Source: Sorangium aterium (GTDB lineage: Bacteria > Myxococcota_A > Polyangia > Polyangiales > Polyangiaceae). From it: a stretch of DNA of 64,000 nucleotides. The DNA lies in NCBI RefSeq assembly GCF_028368935.1, contig NZ_JAQNDK010000003.1, positions 1,839,843-1,903,842 on the forward strand, given 5' to 3'. Positions 24,151 through 33,661 of the stretch are shown here, piece after piece. Each line of letters begins with the position of its first letter. The first letter of the stretch is position 1. The position numbers and the translations under genes were made by a program. The notes under the pieces are model-generated. The model was not told the DNA's origin and did no database searches. It saw only the letters and a list, made by a program, of their open reading frames with translations.

Positions 24151-26622
24151 ATGGCGACGATTCCCCAGCCCGTGCAGCCGACCAGCGCGAAGGCCGCGCC
24201 CGCCGCGCCCGCCGCGCAGGGCGCCCGGACGGAGCTTCCGGTGCAGGGCATGACCTGCGCGGCGTGCGTGCGCCGCGTCGAGAAGGCGCTGCGCGCCGCG
24301 CCCGGCGTCCAGGATGCGGCCGTCAACCTCGTGACCCGGCGCGCGACGATCACCTACGACGCGCAGGCGACCACGCCGGCCGCGCTCGCCAGCGCCATCG
24401 TGGAGGCGGGATACGAGGTGCCCGAGGTCCCTCCGGCGGCCAGCGTCGCTGAAGCCGCGCCGATCACCGACCTTCCCGCAGAAACGCAGACCAACGGCGC
24501 CCCCGCAACCCCGCCGATCGCCGGCGTCCGCGCGGCCTCCACGGCGCCCGAGCGCCTGGCAGCGACGGCGGACGCCCCACCGCCGCGCCAGCAATCGGGC
24601 GCGGCCGAGCGCGCCGCCGCCATGGACGCGGCCGAGGCGAAGGAGCAGCGGACGCTCCGGCGCGACGTCGCGATCGCCGCGCTGCTCACCGCGCCGCTGC
24701 TCGTCGTGGCCATGTCCCACGGCGCGATCCCGGCGCTCGAAGGCGCCTCCGCGCGCTGGCTCTCGCTCGCGCTCGCGACGATCGTGGTCTTCGGGCCGGG
24801 GCGCCGGTTCTTTCGCCTGGCCTGGAGCGCGCTCCGGCACCGCGCCGCGGACATGAACACCCTCGTGAGCCTCGGGACCGGCGCCGCCTGGCTCTACTCG
24901 ACCGCCGCGGTCGCGGCCCCCGGCCTCTTCCCGCACGCCGAGCACGGCCACGCGCCGCCCGTCTACTTCGAGGCCGCGGCCGCGATCGTCACCTTCGTGC
25001 TGCTCGGGAAGCTCCTCGAGACGCGCGCGCGGAAGCGGCTCGCCGACGCGGTGCGCGGGCTCGTGGCGCTCCAGCCGAAGACCGCCCGGCGCGTCCGCGG
25101 CGACGCCGAGGACGAGGTGCCCGCCTCCTCGCTCGGACCGGGCGACCTCGTGCGGGTGCGGCCCGGCGAGCGCATCGCGACCGACGGCGAGGTGGTCGAC
25201 GGCGCGTCCGCGGTCGACGAGGCGATGCTCACCGGCGAGAGCATGCCCGTCGACAAGACGGTGGGCTCGGCCGTGCTCGGCGGGACGCTCAACCAGAGCG
25301 GCGCCCTCACCTTCCGCGTCACGAAGACCGGCGCGGACACCGCGCTCGCGCGCATCGTCGAGGCCGTCGAGCAGGCGCAGGGGTCGCGCGCGCCGATCGC
25401 GCGCCTCGCCGACGTGGTGAGCGGCGTCTTCGTGCCCGTCGTGCTCGGCGTCGCAGCGCTCGCCTTCGCCGCGTGGCTCGCGATCGACCCCACCGCCGCG
25501 GGGCTCGCCACGGCGGTCGAGCGGTTCGTCGCCGTGCTCGTGATCGCGTGCCCGTGCGCGCTCGGGCTGGCCACGCCGGCCGCCGTGGCCGTCGGGACAG
25601 GGCGCGGCGCGGAGCTCGGCGTCCTGGTCAAGGGCGGCGCGGCGCTCGAGGCGGCGAGCCGCGTCGACACGGTGCTGCTCGACAAGACAGGGACCCTGAC
25701 GTCGGGCCGGCCCGAGCTCACGGACGTCGTGGACCTCGCGGGCCACGGCGAGGCGGCGCTCCTCGGCCTCGTGGCGGGCGCCGAGCGCGAGAGCGAGCAC
25801 CCGGTGGCGCGGGCGATCGTCGACGGCGCCCGCGGCCGCGGGATCGGCGTGGCGCCCGCCTCGGCGTTCCGCGCGGAGATCGGCCACGGCATCGAGGCGC
25901 GCGTCTCGGGGCGCCTTGTGCGCGTCGGGACGGCGGCGTGGCTGCAGCGGGCGGGCATCGACACGGCCGCGCTGGAGGCCGAGGCCGATCGCCTGGCCAG
26001 GCTGGGCCGCACGCCGTCGTTCGTGGCCGTCGACGGGCGGCTCACGGGGCTCGTCGCGGTCGCCGACCGGCCCACGGAGGAGGCGCGCCGCGCCGTCGCG
26101 GCCATGGCTGAGCTCGGCGTCGAGGTGGCGATGGTGACCGGCGATCGGGCGGGCGCCGCGCGCGCCGTCGCCGATGAGCTCGGCATCCGGGCCGTGTTCG
26201 CGGAGGTGAGGCCCGAGGACAAGGCGAGGATCGTCCGCGAGCAGCGGGCCGCCGGCCGCAGGGTGGCCATGGTCGGCGACGGAATCAACGACGCACCCGC
26301 GCTCGCCGGCGCGGACGTGGGGATCGCCCTGGGCAGCGGCACGGACATCGCGGTGGCGTCAGCGGACGTGGCGCTGATCCGCGGCGGGATCGCGGGCCTG
26401 CCGGTGGCGCTCGGGCTCGCCCGCGCCACCCTGAGGACGATCCGGCAGAACCTGTTCTGGGCGTTCATCTACAACGTGATCGGCATCCCGATCGCGGCGG
26501 GGCTGCTGTACCCGCTGACCGGATGGCTCCTCTCGCCGGTCCTCGCGAGCGCGGCGATGTCGCTGTCGAGCGTGTCGGTGCTCGGCAACTCCCTCCGGCT
26601 CCGCGCGTTCGGTCGGCCGTAG
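24151..26622 (+). CDS. copA: Copper-translocating P1B-type ATPase
   Basis: An 823-residue heavy-metal ATPase, predicted Cu(I) exporter. One N-terminal HMA domain (about 28-95) has GMTCAAC with metal cysteines C36 and C39. A disordered Ala/Pro-rich linker (about 98-160) precedes eight transmembrane helices. The ion-site motif is CPC (C467-P-C469). The P-domain has D511 in DKTGTLT, the N-domain has the ESEHPVA histidine-proline motif, and the hinge GDGINDAPALA is present. The actuator TGE loop is in MLTGESMPVD. CPC plus HMA fits the P1B-1 (Cu/Ag) group. The start is supported by AAGGAG six bases upstream. It is divergent from the cadD-like gene. Confidence 0.95.
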   Translation: MATIPQPVQPTSAKAAPAAPAAQGARTELPVQGMTCAACVRRVEKALRAAPGVQDAAVNLVTRRATITYDAQATTPAALASAIVEAGYEVPEVPPAASVAEAAPITDLPAETQTNGAPATPPIAGVRAASTAPERLAATADAPPPRQQSGAAERAAAMDAAEAKEQRTLRRDVAIAALLTAPLLVVAMSHGAIPALEGASARWLSLALATIVVFGPGRRFFRLAWSALRHRAADMNTLVSLGTGAAWLYSTAAVAAPGLFPHAEHGHAPPVYFEAAAAIVTFVLLGKLLETRARKRLADAVRGLVALQPKTARRVRGDAEDEVPASSLGPGDLVRVRPGERIATDGEVVDGASAVDEAMLTGESMPVDKTVGSAVLGGTLNQSGALTFRVTKTGADTALARIVEAVEQAQGSRAPIARLADVVSGVFVPVVLGVAALAFAAWLAIDPTAAGLATAVERFVAVLVIACPCALGLATPAAVAVGTGRGAELGVLVKGGAALEAASRVDTVLLDKTGTLTSGRPELTDVVDLAGHGEAALLGLVAGAERESEHPVARAIVDGARGRGIGVAPASAFRAEIGHGIEARVSGRLVRVGTAAWLQRAGIDTAALEAEADRLARLGRTPSFVAVDGRLTGLVAVADRPTEEARRAVAAMAELGVEVAMVTGDRAGAARAVADELGIRAVFAEVRPEDKARIVREQRAAGRRVAMVGDGINDAPALAGADVGIALGSGTDIAVASADVALIRGGIAGLPVALGLARATLRTIRQNLFWAFIYNVIGIPIAAGLLYPLTGWLLSPVLASAAMSLSSVSVLGNSLRLRAFGRP

Positions 26623-26850
26623 ACCGGCACGCGCGGGCTCGCGCTGGCGGACACAGCAGGAGCGGCGCGTTCCTGACACCTTTCAGTCCAACGCGGTAAA
26701 GCAAGAAGCCGACGAGCAGCGCGCTCATCGCGCTGTTATCCCGAGCAGCCAGCGCGTCGCTCCGCTTCACGCCCGCTCGCAGGGCGACTACCCGGTGAGT
26801 GAATGTTCGGTGCCGCGGATGCACCGAAGCGTTCAAAATACGGAGGATCC

Positions 26851-28794
26851 ATGAGAGCTTATCGCCTGCACATTGGCATAACCGTTGCTTTTGCCCTATC
26901 CCTCTCGGCCCAGGCCGCAGATGCCGCCGTCACCGTCGGGCTCATCGAGCCGACCAACGCGATCATCGAGGGCAGCACGATCCCGGTGCACGCGACGGCG
27001 TCGTCCCCCGAGGACATCTACTATGTCGAGGCGGAGCTCGAAGGACTCACCATCGAGCTCACGCCGACGGAAGGGGGGCATTTCCAGGGAGCGTTCGACC
27101 TCGGCGAGCTCGAGGGCGAGCTCGCCTACGGGCCTCACGTCGTGACGGTCCACGCGTACAACACGTTTGGCGAGGTGGCGAGCGCGCAGGGCACCGTGCA
27201 CCGGTACGCGGCGCCGACGCTCGGATGGAACGCGCTCGCGCACGACACCCTCACAGAGGGCTGGCGCTTCGCCGCGAAGTGCGTCCCGACGCCGCCGTAC
27301 ACGTGCCAGAGCCTCCAGGCGACGTTCCGCAGCGCCGAAGGACAGGTCACCCTTTCGGCGAACAACCCGCAGCCCGTGCCGGGGCACCTCTACCTCAAGG
27401 AAGAGCAGGCCTGGTATGGCTACCAGATCCCGTCGGGCAGAGCGTACACGCTCACCATCGAGGCCAGCGACGGCGTGGGCCCCACCATCACGAAGACCAT
27501 CGGCCCCATCTACGTCGAGCGGAGCCCGAGGCTCACCGCCGTCCAGCGCGCGCCCGGCACCATCCTCGATTTCGACGCCGCGCGGATCCTCTTCCGCGAT
27601 CAGTACCAGCGCCTCGGGATCTTCGAGCGCGCCACGCAGCAGGTGACGTGGGTCGCGACCATCCCGCAAGGAGAACTGCCGATCAGCGAGGTCTACGGGG
27701 CGCTCACGCCGTCCGGGTCCGTGCACCAGTCGACGACGGGCCACATCCTCGCCTGGGTCAACGGCGCCCGGCGCAACATCACGAGCGCGGCGCGCCTCGA
27801 CGCGGTGAACGGCGACACCATCGTGTGGACGGCGAACAGCGACGACTGGGCCGTCGCTACCTCGCTGTCGGCGGGGACGAGCAGGACCCTCTGGCGCATC
27901 GACGGGAGCAGGTCGCCGTTCCAGGCCGACATCACGCCTTCCGGCGGCATCTATTTCGGCACCTACGAGGATGCCTCCATCGTCGGGCCGAGCAGGCTGC
28001 GCCTCGGCGATCATGAGGGCAACCTGCAGCGGCCGATCACCGACGGGACGAACGTCGCCGGCCGGTGGTGGGACGGCATGACGAGCTCGAGCTACCTGTA
28101 CACGGCGGATGGAGAGGAGGTGTTCCTGGGCGACTCGATCACCGGCACCTCGGCCGGGCTGCTGGTTCACGCAGGCCACGCCGCCTTCCTGAAGAGCGAC
28201 GGCGCCGTCAACCAGGTCTGGCTGCGGACCCCCGACGGCGAGCAGCATCAGATCAGCGATTTCACGGCGTCGAGCCAGTTCGATCAGGTGAAGCTCCGGG
28301 TCGGCCACGACGGCATCAGCGACACCGGCGAGGTCCTCTTCCTGAACGGCGGCAAGCGCTACCTCGGCCGGGCAGGGGGTGCGCCCGAGAGCATCGGCTC
28401 GTCCCTCGGACACGGTCGCTGGCTCGACGGGAGCTGGTATGTGACCATCGGGAACACGATCCTTCAGGTCTCGAGCACGCAGGGCGCCGTCGCGCGCCTC
28501 TCCGCGCCCGGGAACGCGGAGTTCGCGCCGGAAGAGGGCCTGGGCGGCGAGCGCGAGGTGCTGTCCACCTCCTTCGCCGTGGACGAGGTGCTCGATGAGC
28601 CGGTGTGGGCTCGGGATCTGCACGAGCCGGACGCGCTGCCACCGTCGGCCGACGTGACCACGTGCGGCACCGTCGCGTCGGCCGCGGCCGGGTGCAGCGC
28701 CTCTGGCCCGGCAGGCTCTGCGGGCAACGCCGCTGCGCTCGCGGCCGCGGCCGCGGGCCTCGTGCTCGCCCGGCGTCGGCGCCTGCGGTCCTAG
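26851..28794 (+). CDS. Exported surface protein with MYXO-CTERM-like tail
   Basis: A 647-residue secreted protein. A signal peptide (MRAYRLHIGITVAFALSLSA, cleaved near ADA-AV) is followed by an Ig-like beta domain (VTVGLIEPTNAIIEGSTIPV). Then comes a long repetitive beta-rich region, with blocks such as ILAWVNGARRNITSAARLD, IYFGTYEDASIV, EEVFLGDSITGTSAGLLVHA and EVLFLNGGKRYLG. These resemble the blades of a beta-propeller of the type that reports variables, but no catalytic motif is seen. The C-terminus has a Cys (AAAGCSASG), a hydrophobic helix (AALAAAAAGLVLA) and an Arg cluster (RRRRLRS). This is the tripartite MYXO-CTERM sorting signal that anchors proteins in the myxobacterial outer surface. 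The GGAGG site seven bases before ATG 26851 fixes the start. Confidence 0.8.
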   Translation: MRAYRLHIGITVAFALSLSAQAADAAVTVGLIEPTNAIIEGSTIPVHATASSPEDIYYVEAELEGLTIELTPTEGGHFQGAFDLGELEGELAYGPHVVTVHAYNTFGEVASAQGTVHRYAAPTLGWNALAHDTLTEGWRFAAKCVPTPPYTCQSLQATFRSAEGQVTLSANNPQPVPGHLYLKEEQAWYGYQIPSGRAYTLTIEASDGVGPTITKTIGPIYVERSPRLTAVQRAPGTILDFDAARILFRDQYQRLGIFERATQQVTWVATIPQGELPISEVYGALTPSGSVHQSTTGHILAWVNGARRNITSAARLDAVNGDTIVWTANSDDWAVATSLSAGTSRTLWRIDGSRSPFQADITPSGGIYFGTYEDASIVGPSRLRLGDHEGNLQRPITDGTNVAGRWWDGMTSSSYLYTADGEEVFLGDSITGTSAGLLVHAGHAAFLKSDGAVNQVWLRTPDGEQHQISDFTASSQFDQVKLRVGHDGISDTGEVLFLNGGKRYLGRAGGAPESIGSSLGHGRWLDGSWYVTIGNTILQVSSTQGAVARLSAPGNAEFAPEEGLGGEREVLSTSFAVDEVLDEPVWARDLHEPDALPPSADVTTCGTVASAAAGCSASGPAGSAGNAAALAAAAAGLVLARRRRLRS

Positions 28795-28812
28795 CGGCGC
28801 CGCGAGCCTCCC

Positions 28813-28842
28813 CCCGGCCCGGTCGACGTCGATCGGGCCGGG
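28813..28842. terminator. Bidirectional hairpin between convergent genes
   Basis: CCCGGCCCG (28813-28821) pairs with CGGGCCGGG (28834-28842) over a 12-base loop. It is 18 bp after the MYXO-CTERM protein stop and about 70 bp before the end of the opposing GH43 gene. There is no T-tract, as is common in high-GC genomes. Confidence 0.55.
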
Positions 28843-28912
28843 CCGCCGCGCTCATCGGCGCCGGCCTCGTCGCGGCCCCGCCCTCGCGGCCGCTCCGCCG
28901 GTCATCCACCCA

Positions 28913-30622
28913 TCACTCGGCAACCACAATCTGCCATCGCTGCTCCTCGCCGCCGCCGCCCGCGCGCTGCTCGATCGCGGCAGCGTCCGCGGTGGAGCCC
29001 TGGTAGACCCCGACCAGCTTGCCGCTCTTCTTGTTCCTGATCTGGAAATCACCGCCGCCCAGATCGATGAACAGCCATGCCTGGTTGTCGCCGTCATGGT
29101 TCTCCCACTGCACCAGCGCTACCCCGTCGCTCGTCGACTCGTCGGGGACATCCAGCACCTTGCCGCTCTTGACGTTGGTCAGCCGGAAGTAGCCCGATCC
29201 ATTGTAGTTGAAGCTCCACTTCTGGCTGTCTCCTCCCCTGTCCGCGTTCTGGACGATGTCCGCCCCGTCCTCGCCCGACGCGCCGACGACATCCATCACC
29301 TTGCCGCTCTTCCTGTTGACGAGCTTGAAATTGTTCGTCGCTCCGGCGACGGTGCCGGCCGACGTGTCGATGGCCAGCGTGTTGTTCCAGCGCATGCTCA
29401 TGGTGGTGTCCGACGGGAAGGAGATCGGCTGCCATACATACGTCGAGTTGTTGACCGGTCCGCTCCAGGCCCCTGCCCACCGGTCTCCCATGTACAGGTA
29501 GGCCGTCCCGGAGCTGCCCTGGACCGGGAGCACGTAAGTCGACTGGGAGTTGTACGTCGTGCCGTCGCCGACGTTGGTCATCGCCGACCAGCCCCTGTCG
29601 AGGGAGCGGGAGGTCGCGTATTTTGCCTGGTTGGGCGACCAGCCCGTGGCGCCGGAGGTCAGCAGGAAATAGGTGCCGTTCCGCTTGAACAGCGCCGGAG
29701 CCTCCCGGTGCCCGCCGGGGAAGAGCGTGGCGGAGAGGCGGGCGACGGACAGGTAGTCGGGGGTCAGCTCGTAGAGGTTGAGATCGTAGTTCTCGTTCGT
29801 GGCGGAGATGAAATACGCCTTGCTGTCGTCATCGACGAAGAGCCCGCAGTCGCGGGACATGTACCCTGGCTTGCCGTGATCGGTCACCCCGCTGCCGGTG
29901 AGCGGCCGGAAGCTGCCGTGATACGTATAGTCGCCGTCCACGGTGCTCGAGCTCGCGACCGCGGCGCGGGCCTCGCCGTAGTTCACCCCGTTCTCCCAGT
30001 GCATCCACATCACGAATTTGTCCGTGGACGCGTTGTAGACGACCTTCGGGCGCTCGATGTTGGCCGGATCGAGGTCCTTGTCCGAGTCCATCGTCAAGAC
30101 ATGGTTCCTGAACTCCCAGCGCCGCAGATCGGTCGAGCGATAGCAGGAGACGGCATAGAACGTCCCGTCCGGGTTCCGGTTCTCCCCGAACCAGTAGTAA
30201 TAGTCGCCCACCCGGATCACCCCTCCCCCGTGCGCCTGGATGGGTTTGCCCGAGGTGTCGGCCCACTGGATGCCGTTCACCAGGGGGCCGACCGCCGGCG
30301 GCAGCTCCGGTCCCCCGCCCTCGCCAGGCGCCCCGCCGCCGCCGGACGCCGAGCCGACGGAGGCGGCCAAGGTGCCGGGCGCCCCGCCACCCGAAGCGCT
30401 GGAGGTGCCGGGCGCCCCGCCGCCGCCGGACGTCGAGCCGACAGACGCGCCGGGCGCCCCGCCGCCGCCGGACGCCGAGCCGACAGAAACGCCGACCCCC
30501 GAGGCCCCGCCACCGCCCTCCGATGAGCCCCCAGGGAGCTCTTCCGAGCCGGAAGCGCAAGACGCGATGCCGAGCCCCACGACCAGCAGGCCCATCACCG
30601 GAGACAAGGAACCGAGACGCAT
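28913..30622 (-). CDS. GH43 (subfamily 24-like) galactanase lipoprotein with ricin-type lectin domain
   Basis: A 569-residue exported lipoprotein (signal ending VGLGIASC). Residues about 25-95 are a Gly/Ala/Ser-rich linker with repeated SASGGGGAPG blocks. The five-bladed GH43 propeller (about 105-400) begins GIQWADTSGKPIQAHGGGVI. It contains the HGGGVIRVGDYYYWFGENR, YRSTDLRRWEF, ERPKVVYN and HREAPALFKRNGTYFLLTSG blades typical of exo-beta-1,3-galactanases (subfamily 24). Those enzymes lack the usual aspartate base, which agrees with the absence of a standard first-blade Asp here. The C-terminal ricin-B/CBM13 domain (about 430-569) has three QxW-type repeats (SQKWSF, NQAWLF, EQRWQI). Likely substrate is the beta-1,3-galactan backbone of plant arabinogalactan. 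GGAGG precedes ATG 30622. Confidence 0.88.
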   Translation of the reverse strand: MRLGSLSPVMGLLVVGLGIASCASGSEELPGGSSEGGGGASGVGVSVGSASGGGGAPGASVGSTSGGGGAPGTSSASGGGAPGTLAASVGSASGGGGAPGEGGGPELPPAVGPLVNGIQWADTSGKPIQAHGGGVIRVGDYYYWFGENRNPDGTFYAVSCYRSTDLRRWEFRNHVLTMDSDKDLDPANIERPKVVYNASTDKFVMWMHWENGVNYGEARAAVASSSTVDGDYTYHGSFRPLTGSGVTDHGKPGYMSRDCGLFVDDDSKAYFISATNENYDLNLYELTPDYLSVARLSATLFPGGHREAPALFKRNGTYFLLTSGATGWSPNQAKYATSRSLDRGWSAMTNVGDGTTYNSQSTYVLPVQGSSGTAYLYMGDRWAGAWSGPVNNSTYVWQPISFPSDTTMSMRWNNTLAIDTSAGTVAGATNNFKLVNRKSGKVMDVVGASGEDGADIVQNADRGGDSQKWSFNYNGSGYFRLTNVKSGKVLDVPDESTSDGVALVQWENHDGDNQAWLFIDLGGGDFQIRNKKSGKLVGVYQGSTADAAAIEQRAGGGGEEQRWQIVVAE

Positions 30623-30772
30623 GACGCCCTCCAGAAAGAGTGAGATCTCCGGGCCTTCAACCGGACGAGTCAAGTCCTTCTCGCGCGCAGCGGCCTGGGT
30701 GATTTGATCCGCTCCCGTGCGATCTGCCAGTCTGCGCCCCTGCGAGATCTCGGCCGCGCGCTCGTGGCCCGA

Positions 30773-31780
30773 TCAGGCCCGCGCGGCGGGGATCGCCGCC
30801 GCTCCGCGCGGGGCGGCGATCTTGTACCTGTCGCGGGCCCAGGCGGCGATGTCGGCGACCTGCCGCTCGACGGGGGTCGCCGACCAGCCGAAGGTCTCGC
30901 GAAAGCGCGTGTCGTCGATGACATAGGGCACGTCCCACTGGTACGCCATCTCGGCCACCTCCCGCATGAAGGGCGAGAACAGGCCCACCGCGCGCAGCAG
31001 GATGCGCGGGAGTCGCGCCACCTCGACCTCGACGCCGAGAGCGCGCCCGAGGCGCCGCGCGAGCGCCCGCGTGCTCTCGGCCGGCGCCGTCGGCAGGTGC
31101 CAGACATGGCCCATGGCCTCCTCCCGCTCACCCAGCGTCACGAGGCCCCGCGCCACGTCCTCCACGTAGGTATACGAGTGAGGCATCTCGGGATCACCCA
31201 TGCACTCCACGGCTCTTCCTGCGAGCGCGCGCGCGTAGAAGCGATCGCCCCAGGCGGACAGCGGCACGTTGGCGCCGAAGAAGTCGCTGGCGCGCCCGAT
31301 GGCCACGCGCGCGTCGCCGCGGCGCTGGGCCGCGAGGCGCATCTCCTCGAGCTCGACGCGCAGCGCGCCTTTCCTGCTGCAAGGGCGGCGCGGCGAGTCC
31401 TCTCGCATGGCCCCGTCGGGCACGCCGTACATGTACAGGCAGTCGAGGGCCACGAGCTTCGCGCCCGCCCTGGTCGCGCCATGCAGCGCGCCGCGCGCGA
31501 TGGGCAGGAGCTGCGTGGCCCAGAGGTGGTAGGGCGGGTTCATGCAATCGTAGACAACGCTCGCGCCGCGCGTGGCCTCCTCGGCAAAGGCGAGGTCGGT
31601 GATGTCGCCGCACACCGACGTGAGCCCCGGCCGCTCCGGAGCGCGGCGGGTGCGCTGCACCAGGCGCACGCGATGGCCCTGCGCCAGCAAGAGATCCGCG
31701 ACCCGCGGGCCGATCTGGCCAGCGCCGAGCACGACGTGGAGGCGAGACGACGGGCTGGAGACGAGCGATGCGTTGTTCAT
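30773..31780 (-). CDS. NAD(P)-dependent epimerase/dehydratase family protein
   Basis: A 335-residue extended-SDR enzyme. The Rossmann dinucleotide motif is VVLGAGQIGPRVADLL, slightly shifted from GxxGxxG. The YDCMNPPYHLW, ALDCLYMYG and FFGANVPLSAWGDRFY segments follow family logic, as does the TYVEDVARGLV motif that ends the NAD-binding half. A strict catalytic YxxxK is not evident: the sequence after the active-site strand reads MYGVPDGAMREDSPRRPCSR, so the enzyme may be an atypical or NmrA-like member. ATG 31780 (MNNASLVSS) is chosen over an upstream in-frame ATG because the Rossmann strand follows shortly. Its upstream region contains the hexamer-repeat locus. The substrate is unknown. Confidence 0.8.
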   Translation of the reverse strand: MNNASLVSSPSSRLHVVLGAGQIGPRVADLLLAQGHRVRLVQRTRRAPERPGLTSVCGDITDLAFAEEATRGASVVYDCMNPPYHLWATQLLPIARGALHGATRAGAKLVALDCLYMYGVPDGAMREDSPRRPCSRKGALRVELEEMRLAAQRRGDARVAIGRASDFFGANVPLSAWGDRFYARALAGRAVECMGDPEMPHSYTYVEDVARGLVTLGEREEAMGHVWHLPTAPAESTRALARRLGRALGVEVEVARLPRILLRAVGLFSPFMREVAEMAYQWDVPYVIDDTRFRETFGWSATPVERQVADIAAWARDRYKIAAPRGAAAIPAARA

Positions 31781-31954
31781 GGGCGCCAGGATGTGTCTTG
31801 CAATCACGCAAGACAACGCCCAGGAACGCAACCCATCGCGGCAAAAATGCAAGACCTAGACGCAGGCCGCGCGTTCTGTGCGACCCGGGGCTCCCTGGGG
31901 CACAGGCGTTAACCAAGCTTCGCGCCGCCTTCTCCTACATCCGAACGTTTGCGC

Positions 31955-32080
<126 letters not shown>

Positions 32081-32120
32081 CAACGGTAGGCCGTGAACGA
32101 CCACGACCACGACCACGACC

Positions 32121-32160
32121 ACGTAAACGTTCACGTAAACGTTTACGTAAACGTTCACGT
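32121..32160 (+). repeat. 12-bp tandem repeat ACGTAAACGTT(C/T)
   Basis: Three full units (32121-32132, 32133-32144, 32145-32156) and a 4-bp partial one. AACGTTTACGTAAACGTT at 32138-32155 is a perfect palindrome. It is much less GC-rich than the surroundings. The repeated palindromic half-sites could be protein-binding iterons. Confidence 0.9.
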
Positions 32161-32283
32161 TGGTGACCGGTGGTGGGGCGGAAGGCGGCGGGCTTCGTGC
32201 CCTGAGCGTGACCGAACGAGCCTCGTTAACGCCTGTGGGCTCCCAGGGCCTTGAAGGAGCCCGAGTGTGCCTCGGCGAGCTGG

Positions 32284-33660
32284 CTACGTCAGGCTGGGAA
32301 GCGCGCCGGTGCTGTAGTTCGGGTCGCCGAAGGTCTTGTCGTCGGTCCCCATCGCGTTCGCTATCGTGAGGAGCAGATCGTTGTGCTGGCGGGCAGAGCC
32401 GCCGTTCGCCAGATAGTCAACGAAGCGGCCCGTGCGGAAGACCCCGCCCCCGCTGCCGGCGAGCAGGAACGGTATGTTCGTGAGCGCGTGCTGCATCGAC
32501 TCGCCGATCTCGGTGACCCACAGGACGACGGTGTTGTCGAGGAGCGTGCGATCCCCTTCCGCGTACGAGTCGAGCTTCCCGAGCAGGTAGGCAAGCTGCT
32601 CCGCGAACCACGTGTGGATCTTCTCGTACTTCGCGTTCGTCGGCCACTGGTGGGAGATGGCGTGGTGATTCTCGGTGAGACCGAGGAACGGGTAGAGGTG
32701 CTCGCTCTCGGCGTACGACCACTGGATCGTGGCGATCCGGGTGAGATCGCACGCGAGCGCCGCGGCCATCATATCCATCTGGAGCTTGCCGATGACGGGC
32801 ATGTTGTCGTCCTTCGAGAGGTCGATGCGGTCGCCCAGCGCCGGGGCCTGGCAGCTGCCCGTGGTCGGGGTGCCGCCGCCGTTCGAAGAGCCGCCACCGG
32901 CCAGGCGCGCCTCGATGTCCTGGATCGACTGCATGTGCGCGTCGAGCTTGAGGCGATCTTCCTTGCCGATGCGAGGCCGCACGTCCGCGATGTCCTCGCG
33001 GAGGATATCGAACACGGTCCGCCGCTGCGCGCGGAGCCGATCCAGCGCGGTGGAGCCGCCCGGGTCCTGGCCCTGGCCAGGCACCGAGGCCCCGAAGAGC
33101 TGCTGGAACGTGTCGTAGGGGTCCTCGCGGGGGGGGACGGGCTGGTCCGGCCCGGCGTAGGAGAGCCGACCGCGCACCTCCGCGTCACGGACCTGGACGC
33201 CGAGCTCCAGGGACTTGAACAGCGTCGGGGGATTCAGCTTCTTCGCCAGGTGCTGATCGAGCGAGATCCCCGACGACCAGCCGGCGTTGGTGGACATGAA
33301 GCTCTTGAAGTTGCCCTTGAGCAGCGCCCGCCCCGTCAGCAGGCCCCCGATGCCCCGAGCGTGCTCGGAGCCGATGTTGGAGTTCACCACGACGTTCATG
33401 TTGATCCCGCGCAGCGGCATAATCTTCGCCTTGAACGGCGAGAGCGGCTGGAGCAGCGGGCTCAGCGTGTAGTTGGTCTCGGTGCCCGTGGGCATCCATT
33501 TCGACTCGCTGGTGCCGTTCGGCGTATAGAACACCACGAAGCGCTTGGGCGCGGTGGTCTCTTGCCCGCGGGCCAGCTCGGAGTTCAGCAGCGGGATCGT
33601 CGCGGTCGCCGCCAGCGCGCCCTGGAGCATCCGCCGTCGAGAGATCATTCGCTGTCTCAT
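32284..33660 (-). CDS. DUF1552 domain protein with Tat signal
   Basis: A 458-residue exported protein of the DUF1552 family. The N-terminus carries a twin-arginine signal (ISRRRMLQGALAATATIPLL). The body shows family blocks: FVVFYTPNGTSESKWMPTG, LLQPLSPFKAKIMPLRGINM, EHARGIGGLLTGRA, ISLDQHLAKKL, and near the end TVVLWVTEIGES, with His residues that suggest an alkaline-phosphatase/sulfatase-like metal site (DUF1501-type kinship). The gene begins one base after the DUF1592-type gene ends, so the two are translationally linked. DUF1592/DUF1552 pairs occur in many copies in myxobacteria and planctomycetes. Their biochemical role is unknown, though polymer degradation and redox roles have been suggested. 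Export in a folded, cofactor-bearing state fits the Tat signal. Confidence 0.92.
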   Translation of the reverse strand: MRQRMISRRRMLQGALAATATIPLLNSELARGQETTAPKRFVVFYTPNGTSESKWMPTGTETNYTLSPLLQPLSPFKAKIMPLRGINMNVVVNSNIGSEHARGIGGLLTGRALLKGNFKSFMSTNAGWSSGISLDQHLAKKLNPPTLFKSLELGVQVRDAEVRGRLSYAGPDQPVPPREDPYDTFQQLFGASVPGQGQDPGGSTALDRLRAQRRTVFDILREDIADVRPRIGKEDRLKLDAHMQSIQDIEARLAGGGSSNGGGTPTTGSCQAPALGDRIDLSKDDNMPVIGKLQMDMMAAALACDLTRIATIQWSYAESEHLYPFLGLTENHHAISHQWPTNAKYEKIHTWFAEQLAYLLGKLDSYAEGDRTLLDNTVVLWVTEIGESMQHALTNIPFLLAGSGGGVFRTGRFVDYLANGGSARQHNDLLLTIANAMGTDDKTFGDPNYSTGALPSLT

Positions 33661-33661
33661 G

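Noticed and set aside
26896..28623. 575-codon minus-strand frame opposite the MYXO-CTERM protein
   Set aside because: It is an Arg/Ala/Val/Asp-rich antisense shadow. The plus strand has a signal peptide, GGAGG site and sorting tail.
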